Assembly: GCF_024461735.1 (NCBI RefSeq)
Contig: NZ_JANGAD010000009.1
Coordinates: forward strand, 62,001-126,000
From: Anaerotignum propionicum
GTDB lineage: Bacteria > Bacillota > Clostridia > Lachnospirales > Anaerotignaceae
Length of the DNA: 64,000 nucleotides
Direction of reading: 5' to 3'
Notes under the pieces: generated by a model
What the model was told of the DNA's origin: nothing
Databases searched by the model: none
Seen by the model: the letters and a program-made list of their open reading frames with translations, nothing else
Translations under genes and position numbers: made by a program
Part shown: positions 8,946 to 17,860 of the stretch, piece by piece
How the letters are laid out: each line of letters opens with the position of its first letter
Numbering within the stretch: position 1 is the stretch's first letter

Positions 8946-9377
8946 ATGAAAGAAGTAATCCGTAAAAACATTTTAGATTTACCATATAGTCTTCATGATG
9001 CCAGAGTAAGTAAAATCACAATGGAAGAGGAGAAAATCATCTTATATTTTAGTCAAGGTTTTTATGAACTCAGAAATGATGACTATTTAGCAGTTAAGGG
9101 AAAGAGCCTAATCAGTATTGAAGGTTGGGACTTAGATTTTTGTGCTGTCTATTTGTTTGATTCAGTGGGAAATAACGGAAAGCTTTCAGGTGAAAAATAC
9201 AGGCTTGATGCTTTTATCAATAGATTTCCCCATATGGATTTTGAAATCATAGATGAGACCTATGGATACAATCAATCCAAGTTTTCGGGGTATTTTTATG
9301 AGGGGAACAAAATAAAGGAGTGTACGATTGACATTTATCATTTTGGAAATATGAAATATGTTGTTCAAAATAGCTAG
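8946..9377 (+). CDS. Hypothetical protein (143 aa)
   Basis: No family is recognised with certainty. It is a soluble, acidic, beta-rich protein (DLPYSLHDARVSKITMEEEKIILYFSQGFYEL...), alternating short hydrophobic strands with charged turns. The pattern resembles small immunity-like or DUF proteins that start with an LHD motif. In-frame GTG (8931) and ATG (8934) codons lie upstream, but the ATG at 8946 is the one preceded by GGGGGA. It has its own terminator and no obvious partner gene. Confidence 0.65.
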   Translation: MKEVIRKNILDLPYSLHDARVSKITMEEEKIILYFSQGFYELRNDDYLAVKGKSLISIEGWDLDFCAVYLFDSVGNNGKLSGEKYRLDAFINRFPHMDFEIIDETYGYNQSKFSGYFYEGNKIKECTIDIYHFGNMKYVVQNS

Positions 9378-9396
9378 ATCCATCTGGAGAATTACT

Positions 9397-9442
9397 GCAA
9401 AGCATTCTAGGTAGATTAAACCTCCGAATTCTTTGCTTTTTT
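9397..9442 (+). terminator. Terminator after the hypothetical gene
   Basis: Hairpin GCAAAGCATTCTAGG / CCTCCGAATTCTTTGC with small internal mismatches, followed by TTTTTTT. Confidence 0.8.
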
Positions 9443-9521
9443 TATTGGAAAGAAGATTAGAATAACTGATATTGCATGCAGAGAATGTGTAATTGTGTTA
9501 AAATAATATCGGTGATTAAAA

Positions 9522-10421
9522 ATGAAGATCGATCGATTACTTGAAATGGTTTATGTGCTTTTTGAGAAAAAAACAGTGACAGCGAAGGAACTTTCCAATT
9601 ATTTTGAAGTATCTCAGAGAACCATATATAGAGATTTGGAAACGTTGAGCGCAGCGGGGATACCAATTTACACCAGTAAGGGTAAGGGTGGGGGTATTCG
9701 TCTATTGGACAATTATGTGATGAAAAAATCTATGGTTTCGGAAAAGGACCAGTTGGAAATAATTTCTTCTTTACAAGGCATGGAGTCTTTAAATGTACCG
9801 GGAGTTGAGCCGGTTCTTAAAAAACTGGGTGTTTTGTTTCAGCGTAACGACTCTAAATGGATTGATGTTGATTTTGCTCATTGGGGTAGTGGAGAAGATG
9901 AAAAGGAGAAATTTAAGAAGCTTAAAAACGCCATAATTCATAAAAAACGAATTCAATTTGATTATTATAGTACCAATGGTGAGAAATCAGAAAGGGTCAT
10001 TGAACCACTGCAATTAATTTTCAAAGGACAGGCTTGGTATATTTACGGATTTTGTATGGTTAGAGATGATTATCGCATGTTTCGGGTAACCCGAATGAAA
10101 AACCTCAATGTTATTGCTGAGAGTTTTGAAAGATGTTTGGTAGAGGAAAGCCAAATTTATCAAACAGAAACAGGAATTCCAATTACTATGGTGTTAAAAA
10201 TTGACCCTCCCATGGCATTTCGTGTTTATGATGAATTTGAACACGGAAAGATTGTAAAGAATGAGGATGGCAGTTTTACAGTAACAAAGACATTGCCTGA
10301 AAATGATTGGTTGTACGGATATATTTTGTCTTTTGGCGCCTCTGCTCAAGTGCTTCAGCCTATGCATCTTCAGAGTACTATTCGAGGGATTTTGGAGAAA
10401 AGCTTAATGAAATACATTTAA
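9522..10421 (+). CDS. HTH/WYL-domain transcriptional regulator (YafY type)
   Basis: A 299-residue cytosolic regulator. An N-terminal winged HTH_11 domain (residues 1-60, with VTAKELSNYFEVSQRTIYRDLETLSAAGIP) is followed by a GKGGGIRL wing and a WYL ligand-sensing domain with the motif QAWYIYGFC (Trp172-Tyr173) and RMFRVTRM, plus the C-terminal WCX region. WYL domains bind small molecules or nucleic acids. The next gene encodes a GyrI-like effector-binding protein, and a dyad TGACA-N6-TGTCA lies in the gap between them, so local control of that neighbour is likely. Confidence 0.92.
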   Translation: MKIDRLLEMVYVLFEKKTVTAKELSNYFEVSQRTIYRDLETLSAAGIPIYTSKGKGGGIRLLDNYVMKKSMVSEKDQLEIISSLQGMESLNVPGVEPVLKKLGVLFQRNDSKWIDVDFAHWGSGEDEKEKFKKLKNAIIHKKRIQFDYYSTNGEKSERVIEPLQLIFKGQAWYIYGFCMVRDDYRMFRVTRMKNLNVIAESFERCLVEESQIYQTETGIPITMVLKIDPPMAFRVYDEFEHGKIVKNEDGSFTVTKTLPENDWLYGYILSFGASAQVLQPMHLQSTIRGILEKSLMKYI

Positions 10422-10423
10422 TA

Positions 10424-10439
10424 TGACATGATGGTGTCA
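10424..10439. promoter_or_regulatory. Candidate WYL-regulator operator (TGACA-N6-TGTCA)
   Basis: A 5-bp perfect dyad, TGACA and TGTCA with 6 nt between, begins three bases after the WYL regulator stop and 50 nt before the GyrI-like gene. Dyads of this shape are typical for YafY/YobV-like regulators; this assignment is inference. Confidence 0.45.
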
Positions 10440-10489
10440 GTTTTCATGTGGTATGCTTCTTTCATAATAGAGAAAAAGAGGTTTTGTAT

Positions 10490-10948
10490 ATGAATTATGA
10501 AGTAGTTGAACTGCGTGAAAAGAAGGTTGCGGGAATCAGAAGGAGAACAAGCAATAGCGATGCAAATATGAGTGCGGAAATTGGCTCGGCGTGGCAAAAG
10601 TTTTTTGAAGGAGGAATCTATGCTTCCATACCAGGAAAAATAAATGGCAAGACTCTGGGTGTTTATACAAATTATGAGAAAGACGTAAACGGTGCCTATG
10701 ATGTTCTGGTATGCTGTGAGGTTGAGGCAGAGGCAAAACTGTCTGTGGATGTTTCAACAGAAATCATTCCAAAAGGCAAATACGCCAAGTTTGTGATTCA
10801 CGGCGACGTAAAAGAAGCTGTACAAGCATTTTGGATTGAATTTTGGAAGATGGACTTAGATAGAAAGTATAGCTGTGACTTTGAAGAATATCAAGGTGGA
10901 GAAGATTTGAAACAAGCTGAAATACATGTGTATATTTCATTGAATTAA
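10490..10948 (+). CDS. GyrI-like / AraC effector-binding domain protein
   Basis: A 152-residue stand-alone GyrI-like small-molecule-binding domain. It opens with the typical YEVVELREKKVAGIRRRTSN strand-turn-strand and ends with a beta strand reading AEIHVYISLN. A central helix and the GKYAKFVIHG strand are also family-like. Such proteins bind hydrophobic ligands, and some inhibit gyrase or hydrolyse cyclopropanoids. The ATG at 10490 is chosen because AAGAGG lies 8 nt upstream. The longer reading from 10448 would add 14 residues of intergenic sequence. It probably responds to the upstream WYL regulator. Confidence 0.85.
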   Translation: MNYEVVELREKKVAGIRRRTSNSDANMSAEIGSAWQKFFEGGIYASIPGKINGKTLGVYTNYEKDVNGAYDVLVCCEVEAEAKLSVDVSTEIIPKGKYAKFVIHGDVKEAVQAFWIEFWKMDLDRKYSCDFEEYQGGEDLKQAEIHVYISLN

Positions 10949-11167
10949 GGAGCTAGTTGGAACTGATTTCTGTTGACAGTTGCACTTGATTCGGAGATAG
11001 TTTACTATACAATTAATGGAACGGTAAGGCTAATTTAAAAGCGCTGGGTAGGCACAAAACGACACCACGCCAATTAAAACCAACGTCTTTTTGATGAATG
11101 ACATTTATTATAAACGAGATTTTGACGGGAAAAAGCATGAAAAATATCTGGAAAAGAAGGGATTAAA

Positions 11168-12052
11168 ATGGAATGGATACCTGCAAAAACAATCCTTTCC
11201 GGATACAGTGAAAATAACTTGTGGTTTGGAACGAACTATAATATGAACCTCTATAAAGGTTGTAACCATGGTTGCATTTATTGTGATAGCAGAAGTGATT
11301 GCTATGGCGTAGAATCCTTTGATAAAGTCCGCGCCAAGGAAAATTCTCTTTCTATTTTGGAGCGAGAGCTGAGAAGTAAACGAAAAAGGGGGGTTGTTGG
11401 CACGGGAGCAATGAGTGATCCCTATAACCCCTTTGAAAAGAAATATGAGCTTACGCGGGGAGCGTTGGAGCAGATCAATCGGTTTGGTTATGGAGTTGCC
11501 GTTGCAACAAAAAGCAATTTGGTTGAGCGAGACATTGATTTGCTCCAAGAAATATCTTCTCACTCTCCTGTTTTGATAAAACTAACAATCACTACGGCTG
11601 ATGATGCCCTGTGCAAAAAAATAGAGCCCAATGCTTCCCTATCCTCGCAGCGCTTTGCTACCATCAAGAATCTGTCTCAGGCTGGGATTTTCGCGGGAAT
11701 TTTATGCATGCCCATACTACCCTTTATAGAAGATAACGAAAACAATATTAAAGAGATTGTAGCGCAGGCTCATGATAACGGTGCAAAGTTTATCTATCCC
11801 GCATTTGGTGTAACATTAAGGCAGAATCAGCGGGAATGGTATTATGATAAGCTGGATAAATTGTTTCCCTCACTGAAAGAAAAATATATTAAAACCTATG
11901 GGAATTCTTACGAATGCAAATCTCTACATGGAAAAGAATTGTGGCGGATTTTTGGTGAAGAGTGTAAACGATACGGAATTTTATATAAAATGGATGAGAT
12001 TGTTAGAGCGTATAAAAGCTACGGGCAACCGGTTCAGCTTTCATGGTTTTAG
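11168..12052 (+). CDS. SplB-like radical SAM protein (Rv2578c type)
   Basis: A 294-residue radical S-adenosylmethionine enzyme. The [4Fe-4S] motif C-x3-C-x2-C is at Cys32, Cys36 and Cys39 (CNHGCIYC), preceded by the family motif LYKGCNHGC and followed by GTGAMSDPYNPFEKKYELTRGALE. The family is related to spore photoproduct lyase but lacks its dedicated C-terminal cysteine context, so repair of spore photoproduct is not implied. The substrate is unknown. The start has AAGAAGGGA 7 nt upstream. It ends before a strong terminator and has no co-transcribed partner. Confidence 0.88.
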   Translation: MEWIPAKTILSGYSENNLWFGTNYNMNLYKGCNHGCIYCDSRSDCYGVESFDKVRAKENSLSILERELRSKRKRGVVGTGAMSDPYNPFEKKYELTRGALEQINRFGYGVAVATKSNLVERDIDLLQEISSHSPVLIKLTITTADDALCKKIEPNASLSSQRFATIKNLSQAGIFAGILCMPILPFIEDNENNIKEIVAQAHDNGAKFIYPAFGVTLRQNQREWYYDKLDKLFPSLKEKYIKTYGNSYECKSLHGKELWRIFGEECKRYGILYKMDEIVRAYKSYGQPVQLSWF

Positions 12053-12101
12053 TTTTCTTACAGAAAAAGATGGGCTCTTAAGGATAACGCTAAAAATAAG
12101 T

Positions 12102-12142
12102 AAGGCTTACTGAATTCAAAGAGATAAAGTAAGCCTTTTTTA
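12102..12142 (+). terminator. Terminator of the SplB-like gene
   Basis: Stem AAGGCTTACT / AGTAAGCCTT with a 16-nt loop, followed by TTTTT. Confidence 0.8.
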
Positions 12143-12371
12143 TTTATAATAAATATAGTCTTTAACGAGTGCTTTAATCAGTAATACACAATGTTGAAAA
12201 ATAGTGTGAAATGAATGTAAGAAGATGTAAATTCAATATAGATAGATTTCAATGGGGTATTCAATCGAATAGTATTACAAATTAAGTTGTACCTTTGACT
12301 GGATTTATATATTTCATACAGAAACGCTGTGGATTAGAATAAGTTATTTGTGAATTATTTCCTTATTTACC

Positions 12372-12400
12372 TTTACAATTCAAACAAAGAATGGTAAAAT
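12372..12400 (+). promoter_or_regulatory. Promoter of the glutamate-synthase-like gene
   Basis: TTTACA, 17 nt spacer, TAAAAT, about 58 nt upstream of the ATG. Confidence 0.65.
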
Positions 12401-12457
12401 TTTACTATAAAGCAAGCGTTACAGTTTACTGATATATTTCAAGAAAGGGTGTTTATT

Positions 12458-13963
12458 ATGTCTTATTCTCCAACGCTATCCTCTGGTTTTACAGCAGGAA
12501 GAAATTCCGGTAGATTTGTATCACCTCAATCTGGAATGTGCTCCTTTTGCACTGAGGATTGTAATGGAACTTGTGAAATTGCATTGGCGGCTGTATTAGG
12601 TGCCAGAACGGTTTATCCCATTACCACAGGCAATAATCAAATTGCCAGCGAAAAAGATTACCCTGTGGACTATTCTCATTTTAATATTAATGGCCGGGTT
12701 TTTGGCGCAGAGGGAACAGATAAAACTGAATCTGAATTATCCGTTTTTGACGTGAATTTGAAAACTACATATGGCACAAAGAATAAAATAAATATGAATC
12801 TTCCAATTATTCTGCCTGCACTAATAAAGCTAAATTGGAAAGATTACTTCGGCGGTGCGGCAATGGCAGGTGTGAGCTGTGTTATTGGTGAGGATGCCAG
12901 AAATAACGATTCTGCCTTGGTTATTGAGGATGGCAAAGTAAAAGAGTTTCCTCTTTTGCAAGAAATTATGGATTGCTATTTGCCCTTTTATCGTGGATTG
13001 GGACAATTAATTTTACAATGTAATGCTGATGATAACCTTATGGGTGTGCCTGAAATTGCTATTAAAAAATACGGCTATAAGGCAATTGAAATTAAGTTTG
13101 GACAAGGGGCAAAGGGTGTTCAGCCACTGAAGCGATTAACTAATTATAAAATGGCCATGGAGAAACAAGCAAGTGGGTGCATGGTGCATCCTAATCCCTT
13201 AGACCCTGAAATAAAAGAAGCTTATGAAAAGGGTGTCTGTCCCAGTTTTTATAGTTGCGGAAGATTTCCCGCATGGACTGAGGAGAATATAAAATTACAT
13301 ATCGAAAAATTAAGAGAATTAGGAGCAGAAAATATTTATTTTAAAATGGCAGGATATGACCAAGCAGATTTGGAACGTGTCCTTAGAATGGCTTGTGCAA
13401 ATGAGGTGGATATGGTTACTTTCGATGGTGCCGGCGGTGGCTCAGGATACAGTCCTTCTAAAATGATGAATGAGTGGTCTTATCCTACCATTGTCCTTGA
13501 AAAAAAGGTGGTGGAAATTTGTAAAAGACTGAAAAAAGAAGGTTTTAATTTGCCAGCAATTACAATAACCGGTGGTTTTGCCAGTGAGGATCAGGTGTTT
13601 AAGGCACTGGCTCTTGGTGAAGGGTTTATCACATCTGTAGGGCTATGCAGATCAGCCATGGCCGCCGCTATGACTGGGCGTAAAATTGGTGAGGAAATCA
13701 AAGCCGGTAAAATTCCTGAATTATTCAAAGCTTTCGGGAAAACCGTAGAGGAAATTTATAGCGATTTGCCTGATTTGCGGGCAATTTACGGAAAAGAAGC
13801 GGAGACCTTTTCAACAGGTGCCATTGGAGTATTTTCATATCTGAATAAAATTGCCTTTGGTATCCAGCACTTTGCAGCCTTGAACCGAAAGTTTGACGTA
13901 TCTCTTCTCAATTGTGATGATCTAATTCCATTGACTGGTGAAAGTGAAAAGCTGTTACAGTAA
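12458..13963 (+). CDS. Stand-alone FMN-binding glutamate synthase domain protein
   Basis: A 501-residue protein matching the synthase (FMN, TIM-barrel) domain of glutamate synthase, without the glutaminase domain or the beta-helix domain of full GltB. Barrel signatures include EIKFGQGAKGVQP, MVTFDGAGGGSGYSPSKM and AITITGGFASEDQVFKALALGEG. An N-terminal cysteine cluster C-x2-C-x3-C-x3-C at residues 28-39 suggests an added Fe-S or zinc site. No GltD-like flavoprotein is adjacent, so the electron donor and amino-group acceptor are unknown. The start is ATG at 12458 after AAGAAAGGGTG. The gene is monocistronic with its own promoter and terminator. Confidence 0.85.
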   Translation: MSYSPTLSSGFTAGRNSGRFVSPQSGMCSFCTEDCNGTCEIALAAVLGARTVYPITTGNNQIASEKDYPVDYSHFNINGRVFGAEGTDKTESELSVFDVNLKTTYGTKNKINMNLPIILPALIKLNWKDYFGGAAMAGVSCVIGEDARNNDSALVIEDGKVKEFPLLQEIMDCYLPFYRGLGQLILQCNADDNLMGVPEIAIKKYGYKAIEIKFGQGAKGVQPLKRLTNYKMAMEKQASGCMVHPNPLDPEIKEAYEKGVCPSFYSCGRFPAWTEENIKLHIEKLRELGAENIYFKMAGYDQADLERVLRMACANEVDMVTFDGAGGGSGYSPSKMMNEWSYPTIVLEKKVVEICKRLKKEGFNLPAITITGGFASEDQVFKALALGEGFITSVGLCRSAMAAAMTGRKIGEEIKAGKIPELFKAFGKTVEEIYSDLPDLRAIYGKEAETFSTGAIGVFSYLNKIAFGIQHFAALNRKFDVSLLNCDDLIPLTGESEKLLQ

Positions 13964-13969
13964 ATTTTA

Positions 13970-13997
13970 AAAGAGGCTCAATCGAGCCTCTTTTTTA
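13970..13997. terminator. Convergent bidirectional terminator
   Basis: Perfect hairpin AAAGAGGCTC, AATC loop, GAGCCTCTTT with TTTTTT after it, between two convergent genes. Confidence 0.9.
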
Positions 13998-14009
13998 TAT
14001 AAGAAAAAG

Positions 14010-15257
14010 CTATTTGCATAAAAGGAAATATAAATCGTTCACATTTGTTCCAGTGGGGCCTGTAATGACTAATGCGTCGGCGAGGGCCAAGGCCTTATTA
14101 GAATCATTTTCTGCTAAGATTGCATCGATGGAGATACCTTTCTGGTCTAAGATTTTTTTTGTGTGACCATCCACTAGACCTCCTGCCGCATCGGTAGGCC
14201 CGTCGGTACCGTCTGAACCAACAGCACACACTGCAATATTAGTCATTCCTGGAATGGAAGCGGCGGCAGATAATGCAAGCTCTTGATTTCTCCCGCCTTT
14301 CCCTTTTCCTGTAATGCGCACAACGGTTTCGCCTCCGCAGATAATGGCGCATGGTGGTTTTAAAGGTAATCCATCTTTCTGAATCGTTTTGCCCATGGAA
14401 GCCAACAGGCGGCCTGCCTCTTTTGCTTCGCAATCCACAAAGGTAGAAAGAATGAGGGGAGTGTAACCTAGACGCTCAGCTTCCTCAGCCGCCGCAAGGC
14501 AAAGCTCTTTTACACTTCCTGTAATTAGCATTGTATTGTTTGGAACTTCTTTTGGCGTTTCCATAGAAAGCTCTTTTTTCATATCATCAGTCAGTTTTAG
14601 GCCGTATTTTTCCACGATTGCAAAAGCATCTTCGCTGGTTGAAGAATCAGCACATGTGGGGCCGGAGGCAATGGAATCCGGTCTGTCACCCAAAATATCG
14701 CTCAATGCAATGGTGTAAACATGAGCTGGAGCACACAGCGCAGCAAATTTCCCTCCTTTTACAGCAGAAAGATGCTTACGAATGGTATTAATTTCCACTA
14801 TATCTGCACCGCATTTCAGTAATTGGTCTGTAATCTGCAAAAAGTCTGATAATTCTAAATTGCCGGCAGGTTTCTCAAACAGAGCCGAGCCGCCACCGGA
14901 AACTAGGAATATAACAGTATCCGTAGGGGAAAGATTTGATACAGCTTCAATAATTTTTGCTGTTCCCATTATTGTGTTATCATCAGGTAGAGGATGGGCG
15001 GCTTCTAAAATAGAGAAACCCTTAATATCCCCTTGACTGTGTTTATATTTGGTAAGCACGATTCCTTTTTTTATACGTTCTCCGAGAATTTCGGCGGCGG
15101 CATTTGCCATATTCCATGCAGCTTTCCCAATGGCAATTACAATAACTTCACCTTGAAAGGTTTGCCCTGCCAAAGCACGTTTGACTGCAGAATCGGGTAA
15201 AACTCGTTTTATTGAGCTTTGAATGATTTTTTGTGCATCCTCTTTTATTGTTGCCAT
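14010..15257 (-). CDS. Glycerate 2-kinase (MOFRL/GckA family)
   Basis: Predicted to phosphorylate D-glycerate to 2-phosphoglycerate with ATP in the cytosol, feeding serine or glyoxylate carbon into glycolysis. The N-terminal DUF4147 domain contains GKAAWNMANAAAEILG and the glycine-rich FLVSGGGSALFEKP. The C-terminal MOFRL domain shows CGGETVVRITGKGKGGRNQELAL and GSDGTDGPTDAAGG. The length of 415 aa is typical. The ATG at 15257 lies 5 nt after GAGGTG; an overlapping ATG at 15260 and a longer reading from 15290 are less likely. The older name hydroxypyruvate reductase (TtuD) is used for the same family. Confidence 0.9.
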   Translation of the reverse strand: MATIKEDAQKIIQSSIKRVLPDSAVKRALAGQTFQGEVIVIAIGKAAWNMANAAAEILGERIKKGIVLTKYKHSQGDIKGFSILEAAHPLPDDNTIMGTAKIIEAVSNLSPTDTVIFLVSGGGSALFEKPAGNLELSDFLQITDQLLKCGADIVEINTIRKHLSAVKGGKFAALCAPAHVYTIALSDILGDRPDSIASGPTCADSSTSEDAFAIVEKYGLKLTDDMKKELSMETPKEVPNNTMLITGSVKELCLAAAEEAERLGYTPLILSTFVDCEAKEAGRLLASMGKTIQKDGLPLKPPCAIICGGETVVRITGKGKGGRNQELALSAAASIPGMTNIAVCAVGSDGTDGPTDAAGGLVDGHTKKILDQKGISIDAILAENDSNKALALADALVITGPTGTNVNDLYFLLCK

Positions 15258-15687
15258 CATTTCACCTCTTTGATATTTTTTTATTACCATTTTAAATTGG
15301 GATTAAAAAAGAATTGTTATTTTAGAATTTTTAAAGTATTTGTAATCTTTGAATTCATACTTCAAAAAATACAGGAAAGTATAAAACATCTATTTTTCTG
15401 AGAATAGAATACTCAGAAAACCTGAATATTCCTAGTGTTTTAAAATGTTTACAAAATGTTCATATTCCCTACATACCCAATTCATAAAGCTATTTTATCA
15501 TAGAATCATCCTTAAAAGAAGCAAGGATAAAGCAAATAACATAGTAATACATACCCTCCCCTTTTAAAAGAGCCTATATGGCTCTTTTTTCATTGATTTT
15601 TTATCATAAAAATTTTTCTTAGAGTAAATTTATGCTATAATAAGGAATAACTTAGTAGGGATTAAAAAGAAAGAGGGGTAAAAAGCC
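15258..15687. other. Intergenic region with an orphan terminator
   Basis: 430 nt between the divergent glycerate kinase and proX genes. It contains a hairpin (CTGAG, 9-nt loop, CTCAG, flanked by T and A runs, at 15393-15420) and, 145 nt later, a perfect intrinsic terminator with no gene before it. No ORF of useful size was found. Confidence 0.5.
15566..15590 (+). terminator. Orphan intrinsic terminator
   Basis: AAAAGAGCC, 5-nt loop, GGCTCTTTT and more T residues. No plus-strand gene ends before it, so it may end a small RNA or an untranslated transcript. Confidence 0.75.
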
Positions 15688-16182
15688 GTGTATGATAAAA
15701 AGGAAATAAAAAGGTTATTGGATGAAAAAGGTCTTGCTTATGAATGGGTAGACCATGAAGCTGCTTTTACCATTGAAGATATGGTTCGTATGGGTTTTGA
15801 TAAAGAGCTCGATGTGGCGAAAAATCTTTTTTTGCGAGATGGTAAAGGGGAAAACCACTATTTGATTGTGGTACGTTCTGATAAAAAGGTAAATTTGAAA
15901 GAATTTGGACAGGCATTTGGCTTGTCTAAGCTCTCTTTTGCATCGGAAGAGCGTTTGATGAAGTTTTTGGGTTTGAAAAAGGGCGCAGTAACCCCCCTAG
16001 GTGTTTTGAATGACACAGAAAAACAAGTAGAGGTATTCTTTGACCAGGATTTTTTGGAAATGAAGAAAATTGGTGTTCATCCCAATGATAATACAGCAAC
16101 GGTATATTTACTGATCCAAGACCTTTTGGAGATGATTCAAGAGCATGGAAATCAGTTAAAGGTAGTTGGGATTCCTCAATAA
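15688..16182 (+). CDS. proX: Prolyl-tRNA editing protein ProX (YbaK/aaRS-IDL family)
   Basis: A 164-residue trans-editing hydrolase predicted to deacylate Ala-tRNA(Pro) in the cytosol. Family marks are the N-terminal YEWVDHEAAFTIEDM segment, the catalytic-lysine strand KNLFLRDGKGENHYLIVV, the SFASEERLMKFLGLKKGAVTPLGVLND block and the C-terminal GVHPNDNTATVYL. The GTG start at 15688 has AGAGGGG 9 nt upstream; the ATG four bases later is out of frame. It appears to be expressed alone. Confidence 0.92.
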   Translation: MYDKKEIKRLLDEKGLAYEWVDHEAAFTIEDMVRMGFDKELDVAKNLFLRDGKGENHYLIVVRSDKKVNLKEFGQAFGLSKLSFASEERLMKFLGLKKGAVTPLGVLNDTEKQVEVFFDQDFLEMKKIGVHPNDNTATVYLLIQDLLEMIQEHGNQLKVVGIPQ

Positions 16183-16344
16183 ATAAAGTCTGGGTTAAGG
16201 GATGATGTTTTATAGATTGTCTTCTTTATTCTAGGTTGTAGAGGCTTGAATGAGAAGGTTAATAATGGGTGATTTGTTTTTTGCTCCTAAATATCTTTTT
16301 AAGATTGTAAGTTTTAAGGAATTGTATGTTTAAGAAAAAATTCG

Positions 16345-16373
16345 TTGAGCCTAGGAAACTTCTATGTTATACT
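16345..16373 (+). promoter_or_regulatory. miaB promoter
   Basis: TTGAGC, 17 nt spacer, TATACT, ending 46 nt before the miaB start. Confidence 0.65.
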
Positions 16374-16418
16374 AAAATATAGCGGTTTTGCCAAAAATAG
16401 CATTGAAAGGGAAGAGCT

Positions 16419-17858
16419 ATGAAGGATACAAGAAAACAAATAGCTGTTGATGAAACAGAATTGCTACGACAGCTGGATTATATGCAGGGCATACGTAAGA
16501 TTAACGATGCCTATGAAACGGAAACAGGAAAAAAGAAGAAATTTTTTAGTCTGGCTATGGGATGTCAGATGAATGCTCATGATTCGGAAAAGCTGGAAGG
16601 TATGCTTGATAAAATGGGTTATGAGCAAACAGACGAAGAAACAGATGCAGATTTTATTATTTATAATACATGCTGTGTGCGTGAAAATGCAGAGCAAAAG
16701 GTGTATGGTAAATTGGGCTGGTTGAAGCATTATAAAAAGGACAAGCCTGATACTGTGATTGCGTTATGCGGTTGCATGATGCAGCAAGACAGCGTGATAA
16801 AGACATTAAGACAAAAGTATCGTCATGTTGATATTGTTTTTGGAACATACAATCTTTATAAATTGCCTGAGTTGATGAATACCCGCATGGAAAGCGGCGA
16901 CACCATTTATGATATTTGGCAAGAGCAAGAGGAGATTGTGGAGGATTTGCCTAGTATCAGACATTTTCCATACAAAGCAGCTGTAAACATCATGTTTGGA
17001 TGTAATAACTTTTGTACCTATTGCATCGTGCCTTATGTACGGGGAAGAGAGCGAAGCCGTGAGGCAGAGGATATTATCGCTGAGGTTAAAAAGCTTGCGG
17101 CAGATGGCGTGAAAGAAATTATGCTTTTGGGTCAAAATGTAAACTCATACGGAAAGAATTTGAGTAAGCCTGTTAGCTTTGCAAAACTTCTGCGCATGGT
17201 AAACGATGTGGAAGGAATAGAGAGAATTCGTTTTATGACCTCTCATCCTAAGGATTTATCTGATGAGCTTATTGAGGCCATGAAAGATTGCCCTAAGGTT
17301 TGCAAAAGCCTGCATTTGCCTGTACAGGCGGGCAGTAGTGAGATTTTGCGTCGTATGAACCGTAACTATACTAAGGAATCCTATTTAGAAACAGTGAGAA
17401 AAATAAAAGAGGCGATGCCTGATATTACTTTAAGCACTGATATTATTGTAGGTTTCCCCGGGGAAACAGAAGAAGATTTCCAAGAAACATTGGATGTTAT
17501 TCGCAAGGTGGGTTACACCACAGCGTATACCTTCATTTACTCCAAGCGAACAGGAACGCCTGCGGCAACCATGGACAATCAGGTGGCAGAGGACGTAATT
17601 AAGGATCGTTTTGACCGTATGTTAAATGTTTTAAACCCGATGATTCATGAATTAAATGAAAAATTGGTGGGGAAAATCGTTAATGTGCTGGTGGAAGAAC
17701 CTAGTAAGTCCAACAAAGATGTATTAACGGGCAGAGCGGATAATTATGCTCTGGTTCATTTTGAAGGCAGTAAAGATTTAATCGGGCAAATTGTTCCCGT
17801 TCGGATCATTGAAAATAAAACATTCTATTTTATTGCAGAAAGGGTTAATGGTGAATAA
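16419..17858 (+). CDS. miaB: tRNA-2-methylthio-N6-dimethylallyladenosine synthase MiaB
   Basis: A radical SAM methylthiotransferase that converts i6A37 to ms2i6A37 in tRNAs. The N-terminal UPF0004 domain has its three cluster cysteines in CQMN, NTCCVREN and CGCM. The radical SAM motif CNNFCTYC is at Cys195, Cys199 and Cys202. The C-terminal TRAM domain ends near residue 475. The length of 479 aa is normal. It works after MiaA, which is encoded 5 kb downstream on the same strand, and lies 2 nt upstream of a YlbF-family gene. The start follows GAAAGGGAAGAG. Confidence 0.97.
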   Translation: MKDTRKQIAVDETELLRQLDYMQGIRKINDAYETETGKKKKFFSLAMGCQMNAHDSEKLEGMLDKMGYEQTDEETDADFIIYNTCCVRENAEQKVYGKLGWLKHYKKDKPDTVIALCGCMMQQDSVIKTLRQKYRHVDIVFGTYNLYKLPELMNTRMESGDTIYDIWQEQEEIVEDLPSIRHFPYKAAVNIMFGCNNFCTYCIVPYVRGRERSREAEDIIAEVKKLAADGVKEIMLLGQNVNSYGKNLSKPVSFAKLLRMVNDVEGIERIRFMTSHPKDLSDELIEAMKDCPKVCKSLHLPVQAGSSEILRRMNRNYTKESYLETVRKIKEAMPDITLSTDIIVGFPGETEEDFQETLDVIRKVGYTTAYTFIYSKRTGTPAATMDNQVAEDVIKDRFDRMLNVLNPMIHELNEKLVGKIVNVLVEEPSKSNKDVLTGRADNYALVHFEGSKDLIGQIVPVRIIENKTFYFIAERVNGE

Positions 17859-17860
17859 AA

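Larger units (their letters stand above)
12053..12457. other. Intergenic region before the glutamate-synthase-like gene
   Basis: It holds the terminator above, then about 220 nt of AT-rich sequence with no visible coding or RNA structure, then the promoter listed separately. Confidence 0.6.

Noticed and set aside
11094..11246. 50-codon ORF overlapping the start of the SplB-like gene
   Set aside because: It lacks a ribosome site, overlaps a clear gene in another frame and has no recognisable pattern.
11168..12052. True spore photoproduct lyase (splB)
   Set aside because: It has the radical SAM motif of the wider family but is shorter and has the Rv2578c-like pattern; no splA-like gene is adjacent.
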